Assembly (NCBI GenBank): GCA_029215795.1
Contig: JARDYH010000004.1
Location: 219,597,517 to 219,661,516 of the forward strand
DNA length: 64,000 bases
Origin: Anniella stebbinsi
Taxonomy: Eukaryota; Chordata; Lepidosauria; Squamata; Anniellidae
Reading direction: 5' to 3'
This document shows positions 10,216 to 20,945 of this stretch, one piece after another; within the stretch, counting starts at the first letter, position 1; each line of letters opens with the position of its first letter. Made by a program: the position numbers and the translations under genes. Under the pieces are notes generated by a model. The model was not told the origin of the DNA, ran no database searches, and was given only the letters and a program-made list of their open reading frames with translations.

Positions 10216-10478
10216 AGTGCCCCCCTCCTCCCCCCCCGCTGTCCACTTTCGTCGGCGGGCGCCCGCTGGCGCCCGCCAATGGAAGCGGTGGTGGGCGCCA
10301 GTGGGCGCCCACCGATCCGCCGATCCGCCGAACCGGTTCGGAGCTTTTTCGGACCGGTTCGGATTGGATCGGCCGATCCAGCTGCGGGATCGGAAATCGG
10401 ATAATTTATCCGATTTCCCACTGGACCGGACTCGGATCGTGGATCGGGTCCGATCCAGTGCACATCCCTAGCAGGTAT

Positions 10479-10629
10479 CATTATAGTTTTAAAAAAATCT
10501 GATTTTCTGGGTCTTATTTTTTGATGAAAAAAAGAGCAGAAGGAGCAGGAGATGCAAGGGAGATGGGAGGAGTCCTCAAAAGAACCTGCAAGCATCTGTG
10601 AGTGGCCAGTAATGAGCGTGCTATAAAAT
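10479..10629. other. Short unique spacer
   Basis: Nothing recognised apart from the two flanking target-duplication copies. Confidence 0.5.
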
Positions 10630-10933
10630 TAGGGTGACCATATGGGAAGGAGGACAGGGCTCCTGTATCTTCAACAGTTGTAGAGAAAAAGGAATTTCAG
10701 CCGGTGTCATTTGTATGCCTGCAGCACCTGGTGAAATTGCCTCTTCATCACAACAGTTAAAGCTGCAGGAGCCCTGCCTAGCGTGACCAAATATAACAGA
10801 GGGCAGGGCTCTTGCAGCTTTAACTGTTGTGATGGAGAGGGAATGCATACCAATGACACCTGCTGAAATTCCCTTTTCATTGCAACTGTGAATGATACAG
10901 GAGCCCTGTCCTCCTTTCCATAGGGTCTGCCTA
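10630..10933. mobile_element. hAT MITE, TAGGGTGACC family, 304 bp, with TSD
   Basis: It is flanked by TATAAAAT (10622-10629 and 10934-10941). The left end is TAGGGTGACCATATG and the right end is the imperfect complement. The interior is a palindrome-within-palindrome: the central block TAGCGTGACCAAATAT resembles an element end, as if two monomers were fused. Confidence 0.9.
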
Positions 10934-10941
10934 TATAAAAT

Positions 10942-11811
10942 GCTCGTCTGATGATACTCTTGATGAAATTGTACCCCAAATGTCTCTGCCCAAAATAGGG
11001 TGGGAGGCCATTTGTGCACAGGTCTAGTTCTGACCACTCCCACCACTGACTTTAGACCCGACAACCACTGGCATATGGACCCTGACCAATTAGCCCTGTG
11101 GCCCTCAACAGGAAAAAAATGTTCCCTATCCTCAGTGTAGTGTATGGGATATGATTGCTCTAAATGTATTGTTGTTCCCAATGTGCCAACATCTCTCTCC
11201 TTCTCTCCCTCCCTCATATAGTCCATTCCAGACTCATTTTTTCCCTTTCCTTCCTCTCATTGTTGCTGCCTGTGTGAGCAAATGAAGTCTATTTGGCTGT
11301 TCATCTGCTTTTGGGGAACACTAATTTCCTATCCGCTGCTTATACCATAAATCTCTCCCCTCCCTCCTTCCCCCTGTAGAAAATAAAATACAAAAATCTA
11401 CCCCTGCGAAGCATGTGTTTATCTCTTTATTTTTAAATATTACGGCTTTCCAACATCTGTCTTTGTGGGGTATAATCTTACTGATGAAATATTTAATGTT
11501 TCCCTTCAGCCCTTGTCAATATGTCTGTGCGTTATCAGCTTAGCAGACGCAGAAATGGAAGGACATAACCTCAGCTTACCTGTGTGTGTTTCTGTGCGGC
11601 AAGTAGGGACTTATTTTGTTCAGAGCAAGATTCAAAGTAATTCCTTCTGACATGGCTTCATTATTTTCAGCTCTCTCCATTCCGTCTGCTTAAATAACAG
11701 TACCGCTGATGCAGCAGCCTTTCGTCTGGAGGGCCACGTGGCCGCGCTATGAGCTGATACAGATGTTGCTGTTTTACCCCGTGGTAAAATTTTATTCCAA
11801 CCCCCCTCCCC
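10942..11811. other. Unique region, no gene recognised
   Basis: Not obviously repetitive. The part around 11640-11780 is unique-looking and balanced in base composition. No exon-like frame was found. Confidence 0.5.
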
Positions 11812-12202
11812 TAGGGTGACCAGATTTTGAGAACCAAAATCCCGGACCCCCCCACCCCCCCAACCAAAACAACCCCCCCACCGCGCGCCCGCGCCGCCCC
11901 GTGCCATCCGCATGCACGCACGCCCCCCTGCCCGCATGCCTCGCACCGCCCGCACCGCGCCGCGCCACGCCGCCCGCCCCCCGCCCGCATGCCTCGCGCC
12001 GCCCGCCCGTTAAAGGTGCAGGCACTATACTAGAGGGACCATATGCAAAAGAAGGCAGGGCCCCTGCAACTTTAACTGTTGTGATGAAGAGAGGATTTCA
12101 CCAGGAACTAATTGCATACAAATGACACTGGCTGAAATTCCCTTTTCTCTACAACTGTTAAAGTTACATGAGCCCTGTCCTCCTTTTCAGATGGTCAGCC
12201 TA
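11812..12202. mobile_element. Composite hAT/MITE: TAGGGTGACCAGATTTT left end, dimer-type right end
   Basis: The left 35 bp match the left end of the 1.05-kb element at 55378, then a C-rich CGC-repeat tract follows. From about 12011 the sequence is the right half of the dimeric TAGGGTGACC MITE, ending GGTCAGCCTA at 12202. No matching 8-bp duplication was found, so this may be a recombinant of two elements or two abutting insertions. Confidence 0.6.
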
Positions 12203-12266
12203 GCATTTGCTGCTCCCTCATCTCCAACCTGCTCCCTACCCCCAAAAAAGCAGTTGCTGGTGGGAG

Positions 12267-12414
12267 AAGTGGAGGCTGTTGGCTCCAGTGTCAGTTGGGG
12301 CAGTGGATCCGCTCCTGGTTTCTTGGAGAGCTCCTTCAGAGTTCTGACTTGTTCTGACTGAAACCTGGAGTGGATTCACCACCCCACTGACATCGGAGCC
12401 ACCAGCCTCCACTG
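12267..12414. mobile_element. MITE, AGTGGAGGCTGGTGGCTCC family
   Basis: The inverted-repeat ends are AGTGGAGGCTGTTGGCTCC and GGAGCCACCAGCCTCCACT, about 150 bp in total. Relatives lie at 24061-24217 and 42254-42453. Confidence 0.75.
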
Positions 12415-13150
12415 GGTAGGTTCTCTAAACTAAAGGACTCAAGGCTTCCAACCCAAATTTAATGTGGGTGCATCCAAATTAACAACACGGAACCTCCACA
12501 CCTAAAGCAGCACACCTGTGCCCACGACCAACTGCTGCTGTGGAGCACATTTGACCTGGAGGAGATGGCAGAATCTCCCTTTTGTTTTCCCTCCACTACA
12601 GTGGGGAATCACTGCTTTAATCATAAAAATGAGGTTGTTATCTTGAAGGAATCATCTTGACCAGTATTTAATGACTAGTCTGGTAGTTAACAGCCTGAGG
12701 CAGAGCCAGCGGCTATTAAAGCTCTGAAGGGGGAGAAATGGCAATTAACCGGGCTCAGCTGAGGTAAGGCTTTCTGAGGAAATGGGCAAAACTGTATCAA
12801 ATGAAGCGGCCTTTTTGTAGGCAGTCAACCAATAATGCATAATAGGCCTGTTCTTGCTTACAAAGGAGAGCGTCCCACATGGGGTTGCCACTGGGCCAGA
12901 ACAAGCCAGCCTAGCCTGCTCTTCTGCCTTCTACACCAGCTTGATTTCCCCAAATCCTCAGGTGAAGTTTTCCTCAGCTGGAAAAGGTGGCCATCCCAGT
13001 CCAGTTCAGCTAGCTTACACACTGGTGTCAAGGACTGTTTATGCAGCCAGTTCAATTTCTGGGCTATCAAACCCTGAGTTCACACATTCCTGGCTGGTTT
13101 GTTGTTTTAGGCTTCGAATGGGTAACAAGTTGAAGTGGGATACAAGGCAG
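12415..13150. other. Unique region with a possible conserved noncoding segment
   Basis: No repeat seen in 12640-12840, which has homeodomain-like TTAATGACTAG, GGCAATTAACC and CCAATAATGCATAA words. No coding signal. Confidence 0.3.
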
Positions 13151-13281
13151 TCAACAAATCTTGGCGCTGTGGGTTTAAAGTCAAAGAAACCTAAGGAGAA
13201 AGAGCAGAAGGGCCTTGAAGTTCACGGTCCACAGTTAGCACCTGGTTAGCAGTCTGGGCAGGCACACACAATTCATCTGGG

Positions 13282-13734
13282 CAGGATCTACACTACTGTT
13301 TTATAATGGTTTATAATGGTTTTGACAACTGTTCGGGCCCAGGACACATTACATATATGGTAGGCTGACCATATGAAAAGGAGGACAGGGCTCATGTAAC
13401 TTTAACAGTTGTAAAGAAAAGGGAATTTCAGCCAGTGTCATTTGTATGCAATTAGTTCCTGGTGAAATTCCCTCTTCATCACAACTGTTAAAGTTGCAGG
13501 GGCCCTGCCTTCTTTTGTATATGGTCCCTCTAGTATAGTGCCTGCACCTTTAACTGTTGTGATGAAGAAGGAATTTCACCAGGGACTAATTGCATGCAAA
13601 TGACACTGGCTGAAATTCCTTTTTCTTTTCTCTACAACATGAGCCCTGTCCTTCTTTTCATATGGTCAGCCTAATATATGGTTTTCAAACCGTTTTCGAA
13701 GTGTGATATCCTGCTTGGTGTAGTTCTGGCCCTG
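13282..13734. mobile_element. CAGGATCTACACTAC-family MITE, interrupted
   Basis: The left end is CAGGATCTACACTACTG and the right end TGTAGTTCTGGCCCTG. It lies inside the GTGGCCATCCTA repeat and is itself split by the TAGGGTGACC MITE at 13361-13673. Confidence 0.75.
13361..13673. mobile_element. hAT MITE, TAGGGTGACC family, 313 bp, with TSD
   Basis: Flanked by ATATATGG at 13353-13360 and 13674-13681; ends TAGGCTGACCATATG and CATATGGTCAGCCTA. It is the innermost of three nested insertions. Confidence 0.9.
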
Positions 13735-13910
13735 GTCACCATCTTATCCACTACGGCAAGATGAATTGTTTTTCTTATTAAATTACAGCAATTTCTAAAT
13801 TTACATTGATACATATATATTATTATGCAAATCTGTGTCCCATTTTTGGTCCTCTTTTTTAGTGAAGCAATTCCTCTTCTTTGGCAATGCCTAAGTGGCC
13901 ATCCTACTGC

Positions 13911-14298
13911 AAAGACGGGCCCGTAAGGGTGCAGGCAGAGGCTGCTGGAATCTCCAACGCCAGAGAGGTGGCTAAAGAAGGAGTAACAAATATTTGGGTG
14001 TACGGCTTTGCTGGCCTGCATTGCTCCTTGCTCCTCCTCATATCTTGCAGGACAAGAATTAATTATGGAAAACTGCTTAAAAAAAAAAAAAGATGACTTT
14101 TGCAAATTGCCGAACTTGTCGAATTTATACAGGTTGTAATAATGGGCTCTTCTTAGCACAAATTTGTATTGCAAGGAAGGTTTCTACCAACTCAAGAAAG
14201 GCCAATATGGCTAGGGGGGTGGGAGAGACAAGCTTCCCTTCCTAGAGTGTTCGAAAGTTTTTCTGCATCCACCAAAATTGTCTTCTCCTTGATCCCAA
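13911..14298. other. No gene recognised
   Basis: Unique-looking, with an A-rich run at 14079-14091. Confidence 0.4.
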
Positions 14299-14800
14299 CT
14301 AAGGCTGTTTCTACACCGTCCTTTCCCCCCGGGACCATCCCTGAGTGCTCCCTGTGCATCCAAATGATGCACAGGGACTCCCGGGGGCAGTGGGGGATGG
14401 GCATGGGTTTTCCCAGGGATAAAGAAACCCTGGGAAAACCCGATTCTTCCAGCGGTCCTAGGACTGTCCTGAGACCGCGGGAGGTGTGGGTGCCTGTCCC
14501 TCCTGGTGCCCACTTACTTGTGAGTAAGCACAGCACCAGAAATGGGCTGTGCCCATGGGGGGGAAGCAAGTCCACCATCCCCAGGATGGTGGGGGGGTAG
14601 GGGGCTCACAAGGGGGGTTCTTACTTTCTCCACTGTGCTCCCTGCTCCTTTAAAAACATGGCGCCAGCAACGAATGTGATGTCCCAGGACATCGCGCTTC
14701 CGCTTTGGACGCCCAGGGATGATCCTGGAAGCAGGTACATCCAGGATTGTCCCCCCTCCCTCCCTCCCTCCCTCTACACCCTTAGGTGTAGAAAGAGCCA
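14299..14800. mobile_element. MITE, GGCTGTTTCTACACC class, about 500 bp
   Basis: The ends are GGCTGTTTCTACACC and GGTGTAGAAAGAGCC. The interior holds paired GGGATC and CAGGTAC words. A short CCCT run precedes the right end. Relatives are at 5065, 23491, 26655 and 47139. Confidence 0.6.
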
Positions 14801-14878
14801 CTGTGTGTTTCTGAGAAAGTTGGGATACGCATTGGAGGGCTTCCTAAAATAATCTCAAAGAGTGGGCAGGCTCATATG

Positions 14879-15270
14879 TAGGGTGACCAGGTGTCCTACT
14901 TTACAGATGACAGTCCTCTATTTCAGAGAACCGGCAGAGGACAGTCCTCTATTTGAAGTGATGTTCTCCGTTTGAAAAGACGTCCACTCTACATCTGGTT
15001 TAAAGTCAAAGAACCCTAAGGAGGGAGAGCATCAAAGGCCTTGGAGTTGGCACCTGGACTGCAGCCTGAGCAGGTACTCAGGACACCTCACCACAGCCTC
15101 CACTTCTATGGTGAGATGTGTTCATATTTAAATTACAGTTACTGTTACTAAATGCACACCAATATATATACATTTACGTATACAAATGTTATGCAAATTG
15201 GGACCCTCTTTTGTCCTCTTTTTGTGGTGATGTAATTCCTCTTTTTTGGCACTGCGTAAGCAGCAGCCTA
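14879..15270. mobile_element. TAGGGTGGCCAGGTGTCC-family repeat, about 390 bp
   Basis: Begins TAGGGTGACCAGGTGTCCTA and ends AAGCAGCAGCCTA. Contains the diagnostic GGACAGTCCTCTATTTGAAG and GATGTAATTCCTCTTTTTTGG words. The interior is AT-rich with no frame. Confidence 0.7.
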
Positions 15271-15289
15271 CTTCTCCAAGGAGAGAAGA

Positions 15290-15495
15290 CAGCCCTTCAG
15301 TTATTCTGGTCCTAAACCATAAAGGGCTTTGAAGGTCACCACCAGCCCCTTGCATTGTGCCCAGAAACAAACAAATGAGGGAGTCACATTGTCAGTTTAC
15401 AAGCCCCTGTTAACAACCTTACCACTGTGTTTAAAAGCAACTGTAGTTTCCAAATATCCTTCAAAGGCAGCCCTATGCACTGCGCATGGCTCTAA
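15290..15495 (-). pseudogene. Old L2-like LINE fragment
   Basis: The minus-strand reading parallels the L2 C-terminal region at about 800-1010: GGTCACCACC...CCTTGCATTGTGCCC matches the AAACCAGCACCTTGAACCGGG block, and CCTTCAAAGGCAGCCC is shared. It is too decayed for a frame. Confidence 0.6.
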
Positions 15496-16791
15496 TGACA
15501 ATTGTGATACTCTTGTTCATTGGTTTGACGAGAATTTAAACCTGACCATGTTAGAACAACCTCCACACCCAGATTCAGGCCACTTTGGCCTCCTGCAGAA
15601 ATACTAGGGTGCTCGTATATAGGAGAACCCGTGATAAAATGATTAAAGTGAACACATATCTGTCAACTGACTTTAAACCAAAGCCTTGTCAAATGATAAT
15701 AAGGATTTGGGGAGCATTCCACACATACATTCACACACACACACACACACATGATGATTTGGTTTATAATCTTATCCACATCAAGGTAAACACCAAGAGA
15801 TTATCAACACAATAAATCCAAAGCAACACAGTGGTGAAGAAGCGGGGGGGGGAACCCCTCAAGAGGTCCAGAAGATAATAAAGATTATACCTCAATATTG
15901 GGATTATGATGTTACTTCTTGATTTCAATAAAAGTGGATAGAGATCTTTTATCTCAGGGACGCAGCTAAGCTGTAAGGACAGAGTAATCTCCTGGGAATT
16001 ATGCATAGAGAAAGGAATGCAACATCATTTTTATTGGACGGCTGATGAACTGGAAAACTCCGGGAGAGCCTGGCTTTAATTTGTAATCTTAATTTTCATA
16101 TAAATTGGTGCAGCATGGCGGGAGGGGGAGATAAGTTGGGGGAGGAACTATTGGGATTTTTCTATCCTGGCAACATGGAAGCAATGACAGAGAAGAGATG
16201 GCCATTGACATTCAGTGATCATGTGATTCTGTCATCATCTCCCACCCCACCCCCATCTATCCATCTGTCTCCTGCCTTATTTCTATCCATCATTACCCGC
16301 TTTTTTAAAAAAACCTTTAACAGCCATACAAGAGCCAGTAGAGATCATGTTAGCACAATTATTATTATTTTGCCTACATCTCTTTGGAGGATGACCTACA
16401 ATAAATCTCTTTAGAAGCAATCATTTCCAGTAGTACAGATGACTCTGGCTCCACCGATGGCAGATTGTTCATTGGGTGTGGCAGTGTGAAGAGAGGCCGA
16501 CCTTGTTAAGTCAGTCACCTGGGGAGTAAATGTCCCCTTCCTATTGGCTTGAAAACCATCTGGGTCAGGCGTGGAAGAAGGTGCTTCACGACAGCCTGTC
16601 ATTTCAGAAAGGAAGCCACGTTAAGTCTGTTCTAGTAAAAGCAACAGCAGGAGCAACCAAGAATCCTGTGGGACCTCGCAGACTAAGGGCCAAAGCAAAC
16701 AATGGGAAAGACCCAACAGAGTCCAGTGCTATTGACGTTGTGCTAGTGTAAATCAAAAACTCTTGTAGCACAACAGTTTTCCCTTGGAGAC
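15496..16791. other. Unique region with a CA run
   Basis: No gene recognised. A CA microsatellite lies at 15732-15752. Confidence 0.5.
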
Positions 16792-17436
16792 CAGGGCAGG
16801 ATCTACACTGCTGCTTTGTAACAGTATTGAAATGCACTGACAACTGTTGGCCCAGGAGGCGATCTACACGCTAGCTTTGTAATGTTTCATAAGGGTTACG
16901 AAAACTCTTTGGGCCACATGACACACTCCCTTTAATGATGTATACCCATGGTTTTTTAAAACTCACTTCAGCTATATATAACTTTTTTTTTACTTTTAAC
17001 AAATCATTTTAAGAAAAGTAATGTGTCCTTCCTTACCGTTTGTGATTCGTGGGGGCGGTGCTTTGTTTTCCAGTGCCCAAATGCTTAGCCATTGATTGGT
17101 AGGGAAGAAAGACGGGCTAAGGAGGAAGTGGGCGAGTGAACTACAACACCCACAATCCTTAGCCCTAAACTCATTGAAAAAACGAAACAGAAAGAGACAG
17201 ATGGAAGAGTGTGGGACCGCACACACCGCTTTGAAGACTGTAGAAATTTTCTCCTGTAACGTGAGTACTCAGTAATGTGGCCTGAGACGTTTTAAAATGC
17301 GCTTATTTACAACGTTTTAAAATACTGTTTATAACATTCCAAGCTACAGTGTAGATCGGCTCCAGGACACATTCCATATACCGTTTTCATACCACTTTCA
17401 AAGTGTTATATCCTGCTTGGTGTAGATCTGGCCCTG
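16792..17436. mobile_element. CAGGGCAGGATCTACAC-family MITE split by another element
   Basis: Left part 16792-16857 and right part 17362-17436 together match the uninterrupted copies at 49520 and 61284. The outer ends are CAGGGCAGGATCTACAC and GTGTAGATCTGGCCCTG. Confidence 0.75.
16856..17361. mobile_element. About 505-bp inverted-repeat element nested in the MITE
   Basis: Ends GAGGCGATCTACAC and GTGTAGATCGGCTC. The host words CCCAGGA and TCCAGGA sit at its two edges, suggesting an imperfect target duplication. Interior AT-rich, then a GC-balanced section; no frame. Confidence 0.6.
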
Positions 17437-17639
17437 TTGCACTAGTGTTATTGAGCATTGCTTTACACTTGTGCAATGTTGATAGTGCTAACATGCAGAC
17501 ACCAGTGAATCCAGTGGTGTGGCTCAACATCTCTGACATATGGCATACAGAGGGAAGTTTCAAAAGCGGTCATACTGGGCATGCAAGGACGTCAGGTGTT
17601 GAAAAAGTAAAATCTGTGCTAAGCACACCATAAGTACTT

Positions 17640-17835
17640 CTTGACAGAGCAATATGACAATGGAACCAATGACCTAGGAAGGTCATGGGCTCTCCCACAT
17701 TAGAGGCTTTCAAGAGGCAGCTGGACAACCATCTGTCAGGTATGCTTTGAGGTGGATTCCTGCATTGAGCAGGGTGTGGACTCGATGGCCTTGTAGGCCC
17801 CTTCCAACTCTACTATTCTATGATTCTATGATTCT
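17640..17835 (+). mobile_element. CR1 LINE 3' tail
   Basis: The plus strand shows the standard CR1 end: GAGGCTTTCAAGAGGCAGCTGGA, a GATGGCCTTGTAGGCCCCTT block and the terminal octamer array (ATTCTATG)n at 17812-17833. 5'-truncated. Confidence 0.85.
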
Positions 17836-17904
17836 TCTGTTTGCATTCCAACTAATATGATTCCCTGCTTACTACCGGGATTGAGAAAAAAATCCTTCCT
17901 GCAG

Positions 17905-17950
17905 AGTGTGTGTGTGTAAATGTCTCAGTGTGTGTGTGTGTGTGTGCGCG
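17905..17950. repeat. (TG)n microsatellite, interrupted
   Basis: TG dinucleotides with CG and TA interruptions. Confidence 0.85.
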
Positions 17951-18708
17951 TGTATGTGCATATACGTAACAGTCATTAGAGCCAATTTTATCTTTGCACT
18001 AGGCAGCCTCCCAGGTTTTGATGAAAACTTCAGGTGACTTTAATGGAGTCTCCCAATTTTATGTAAGCCAGGGCAAAGTCCTGCTTATCCTGAGTTTCAA
18101 TCAGCTTTTATCTCTGAAGAGGTCATTCGTCTTCCTTGATTTTATTCGTCCTTTCGTACAGTGTTCCCCCATTTTGTCATAACTCCCTGAATGGGAACAT
18201 AAAAAGGAGATGCTTACCCAAAGTCTTTCTCCTCACCGTTATGAAGATTGAAAGAGACCACTGCTGCTATTATAATCCCTCAAGGAAAGACCTCTTATCT
18301 TGTATCCAACTGGATTTATCGGCACAAAAGGCAAGGAGTAAAGCATCGTTTACATAAATAACATGGAGTCGAACAACGATCAGGGATGATTAAGTGTTCC
18401 ATAGTTGACACGTTATATCAATCAGTGAGACCCCGGTGAATGAGAAATGGGATAGATATTGCCTCAACAACCCCTACCATGTCATAATATCACTCTAGTT
18501 CATGATGAGGTAACAAAATACTTGACGTTCATGGAACAGCTGCTTTCATAAGGAGAGCAATCACGAAAAGCACCCCCAGAACTCCTCAATACCTGCACAG
18601 CAAAACAAAATTTCCAGAGAGAAAATTAAAATGCCAAGAAGATTTATCTCTACCTATGCAGATGTCCTGCAGTCCAGAGCTTTCAAACATGAACTATGGC
18701 ACTAAAGC
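17951..18708. other. Unique region, no gene recognised
   Basis: No known repeat or exon detected. Confidence 0.4.
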
Positions 18709-18762
18709 AGGAAGGAAGGAAGGAAGGAAGGAAGGAAGGAAGGAAGGAAGGAAGGAAGGAAG
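18709..18762. repeat. (GGAA)n microsatellite
   Basis: About 13 tetramers. GGAA arrays can act as ETS-factor sites, but nothing else here suggests that role. Confidence 0.95.
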
Positions 18763-19684
18763 GATAATTTTATTTTTTTAAATAAATAAAAGACAAATGA
18801 CAGTACACATTTTTGAAGGAATGTGAAAGGTTAGGAGCAAGGTAGCAGAAAAAAGTGAGTGGTAGAATTGAATCCAATTTCTTTATTAGCATGCAGGGCA
18901 ATTTAAATAAATTGTCCACTTCTGGTTTCCCCAAATTTTCTACATTTTCCTTCTTTCCCCTGCCCCAGGCATTTCTTCCTGTCCCCTTTTAAGTCTGTTA
19001 CAAATATTCCATTCAAAATGCAAGTTGACATGGGTGAAATTGTAACAGAAGCATTTGAAAGGGTTTTCCGCTCTGAAATGAAAGCTGATTAACATATCCA
19101 AAATCTGCCAAACTCCAAGCCCAGGAACACCGCGAACCTTGCAATTCAAAATGACGCCCATGTGCTAATCGGCAGGGAGGTGTAATTTCTTCTTACACTT
19201 TTTTAAAAATTTGGAATATCCCAGTGACTAGTAATTAACTGTAAAGGTCTACAAAATATGCAGGTCCAGGGCCATGGCTTTCCATTTATTATACATAGTT
19301 ACGTTAGTAGTAGTAGTAGTAGTAGTAGTCGAGGGTGTGCTTCAATCTGTCAGCCCCAAGACCTTGAAACCTAGACACCTGAAAATTAGCATGCATACTA
19401 AGCAGATCCTACAAAGGAGTGGGGGGGGGGAATAAAGTGGCAGCTGCCAGGGTGGCATGTGGGGCAGAGGGAGGCCTGGAGGGCACCCCTCACACCTAGT
19501 AGAGCCACTGGGTGCACTGAGGCAGGTAAAAGAAGGACAGAGAACCTGCACCATTCATGGTCATGTAGAAGTGACCCCAAAACATTCCTTGAGGAAGATG
19601 CTGTTTCTCTGCAAGAGGTGCACTAGCTTGAAGAAAGAACCTTGGATTTATCATAAGAACAACTGAGAGGGGAAATGATCCATG
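18763..19684. other. Unique region with a TAG trinucleotide run
   Basis: (TAG)n lies at 19306-19329. No gene recognised. Confidence 0.5.
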
Positions 19685-20152
19685 TTGAATAAAGGCATTT
19701 GGACACTCCTTGGGATGGGGAATTCCATTCCACTTGCATTTTAAATGCAGATTTATTTGATTCCACACTACTGAGACACTATGCAAATCCAAACTCGGTT
19801 ATCCTTTGAAATTCACAGTTCCCTGAATTTTGCAATGGAGTTCTCCAGTGAAAACCTACATATAAAAATGGATCTATTAGGGAAAATATTATTCAAAAAT
19901 GCATTATATTAAGGAAATTGCTTGCAAAAAAAAAGTCTGTATAATAGGAAAAATGCATACAAAAATGCATGCATTAGGAGAAATGCACACAAAAATGTTT
20001 ATGAATTTTCATGCATTTTTTTAAAGATATTCTTCAAGTTTGGGAGGAACAGAAGTTAAAACTGGAGAAATTCTCAGAGATGAACGGACTTTAGATTGGA
20101 AAAATAAGAAACTGAGAGAAAGCAGAGTTGATGGATTCATCCATCCCTAGAC
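19685..20152. mobile_element. AT-rich repeat with ACAAAAATGCAT words, ending CATCCCTA
   Basis: Ends CATCCATCCCTAG near 20152 and carries runs like AAAAATGCAT and TAGGAGAAATGCACAC. Related segments lie at 21245-21600 (inverted), 39426-39600 and 63695-64000. The CATCCCTA end matches the hAT families of this window, but no duplication was found. Confidence 0.5.
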
Positions 20153-20230
20153 GATCCATTAAAATGGTGTTCTACAAAGTCTACAAGCCAGACCTTTTAG
20201 GGATCCCGTCTAGCCCTTGTTTCCCAATCC

Positions 20231-20945
20231 TACGGTAGCCATGTGTCCTACATTTCAGAGGCAGACCTCTGTTTGTTGAGATGTCAAAGGACAGTCCTCT
20301 CTTTGAAGATGTGTCTTTGAAAGTCTATCCAGTCCAATTCCTGTTTAAAGTTCAAGAGCCCTATGGAGGGAGAGCAAAACAGCCTTGATGTTGCCCATCA
20401 CCAATTAGCACCTGGACAGCAGACTGAGCAGGCACACAGGCCATCACTATGATGCTGACTTGTATGATATTTTTATTTAAATTATAACAGTTTCTAAATT
20501 TACATACATGCATATAAATTACAATATGCATATTTTATACAGTTCTGTGCTTCTTGGATTCTCCTTTTTTAGTGATGCATTTCCTCCTTTACGGTGACAC
20601 AAGGGTGGCCAGGTGTCCTACTTTACAGAGGGCAATCCTCTATTTGAAGGACTGCCCAGCCCCAAGTTTGGTTTAAATATTAAATACCATAATTAGGGAG
20701 AGCAGAGCCTTGAAGTTGTCCATCAATACTTACCAACTGGATAGTAGATTAAGCAGGTTTACAGCTCACTTGGTCACAGTCTTCTCTATGATGAGATGTA
20801 TTATATGTCTATTGAAATTATAGCAGTTGTTTCTAAATTTGCATCCATAGATGCAAATTAGCGTATGCAAACCTCTCGCATCTTTCGTCTCTTTCTGGCT
20901 GATGCATTCCCTATATTTCTGGTGAGGCACAAGATGTCACCCTAC
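20231..20945. mobile_element. Two TAGGGTGGCCAGGTGTCC-family repeats in tandem
   Basis: Copy one is 20231-20606. Copy two starts at AGGGTGGCCAGGTGTCC (20606) and ends ATGTCACCCTAC near 20945. They are same-direction neighbours with almost no spacer. Confidence 0.65.

Larger units (their letters stand above)
7934..10470. mobile_element. Compound hAT element, 2537 bp, with internal L2 piece and TSD
   Basis: The outer ends are TAGGGGTGTGCAC (7934) and GTGCACATCCCTA (10470). The 8-bp duplication GCAGGTAT lies at 7926-7933 and 10471-10478. Inside, a first hAT copy runs to about 8801. Then come 338 bp of L2 (8802-9139), whose last 8 bp are GTATTAAC. A second hAT start follows at 9140 and continues to the right end. 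GTATTAAC is the target duplication of a different hAT copy, at 51504-53833. The GC-rich core carries 249-bp palindromic units, two in the first part and three in the second. No transposase is present. Confidence 0.85.
13155..13910. mobile_element. GTGGCCATCCTA-family repeat split by two nested MITEs
   Basis: The host repeat is readable at 13155-13280 (AGTCAAAGAAACCTAAGGAG) and 13735-13910, ending AAGTGGCCATCCTA. It resumes after the insert at 13282-13734. Related copies are at 14879, 20231, 20606, 23.4-24.7 kb, 44247 and 61.4 kb. Its ends (TAGGGTGGCCA and TGGCCATCCTA) look like inverted repeats of a DNA transposon. Confidence 0.65.

Noticed and set aside
13671..14174. 167-codon minus-strand open frame
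   Set aside because: It spans the edges of a MITE, another MITE and a host repeat; no motif.
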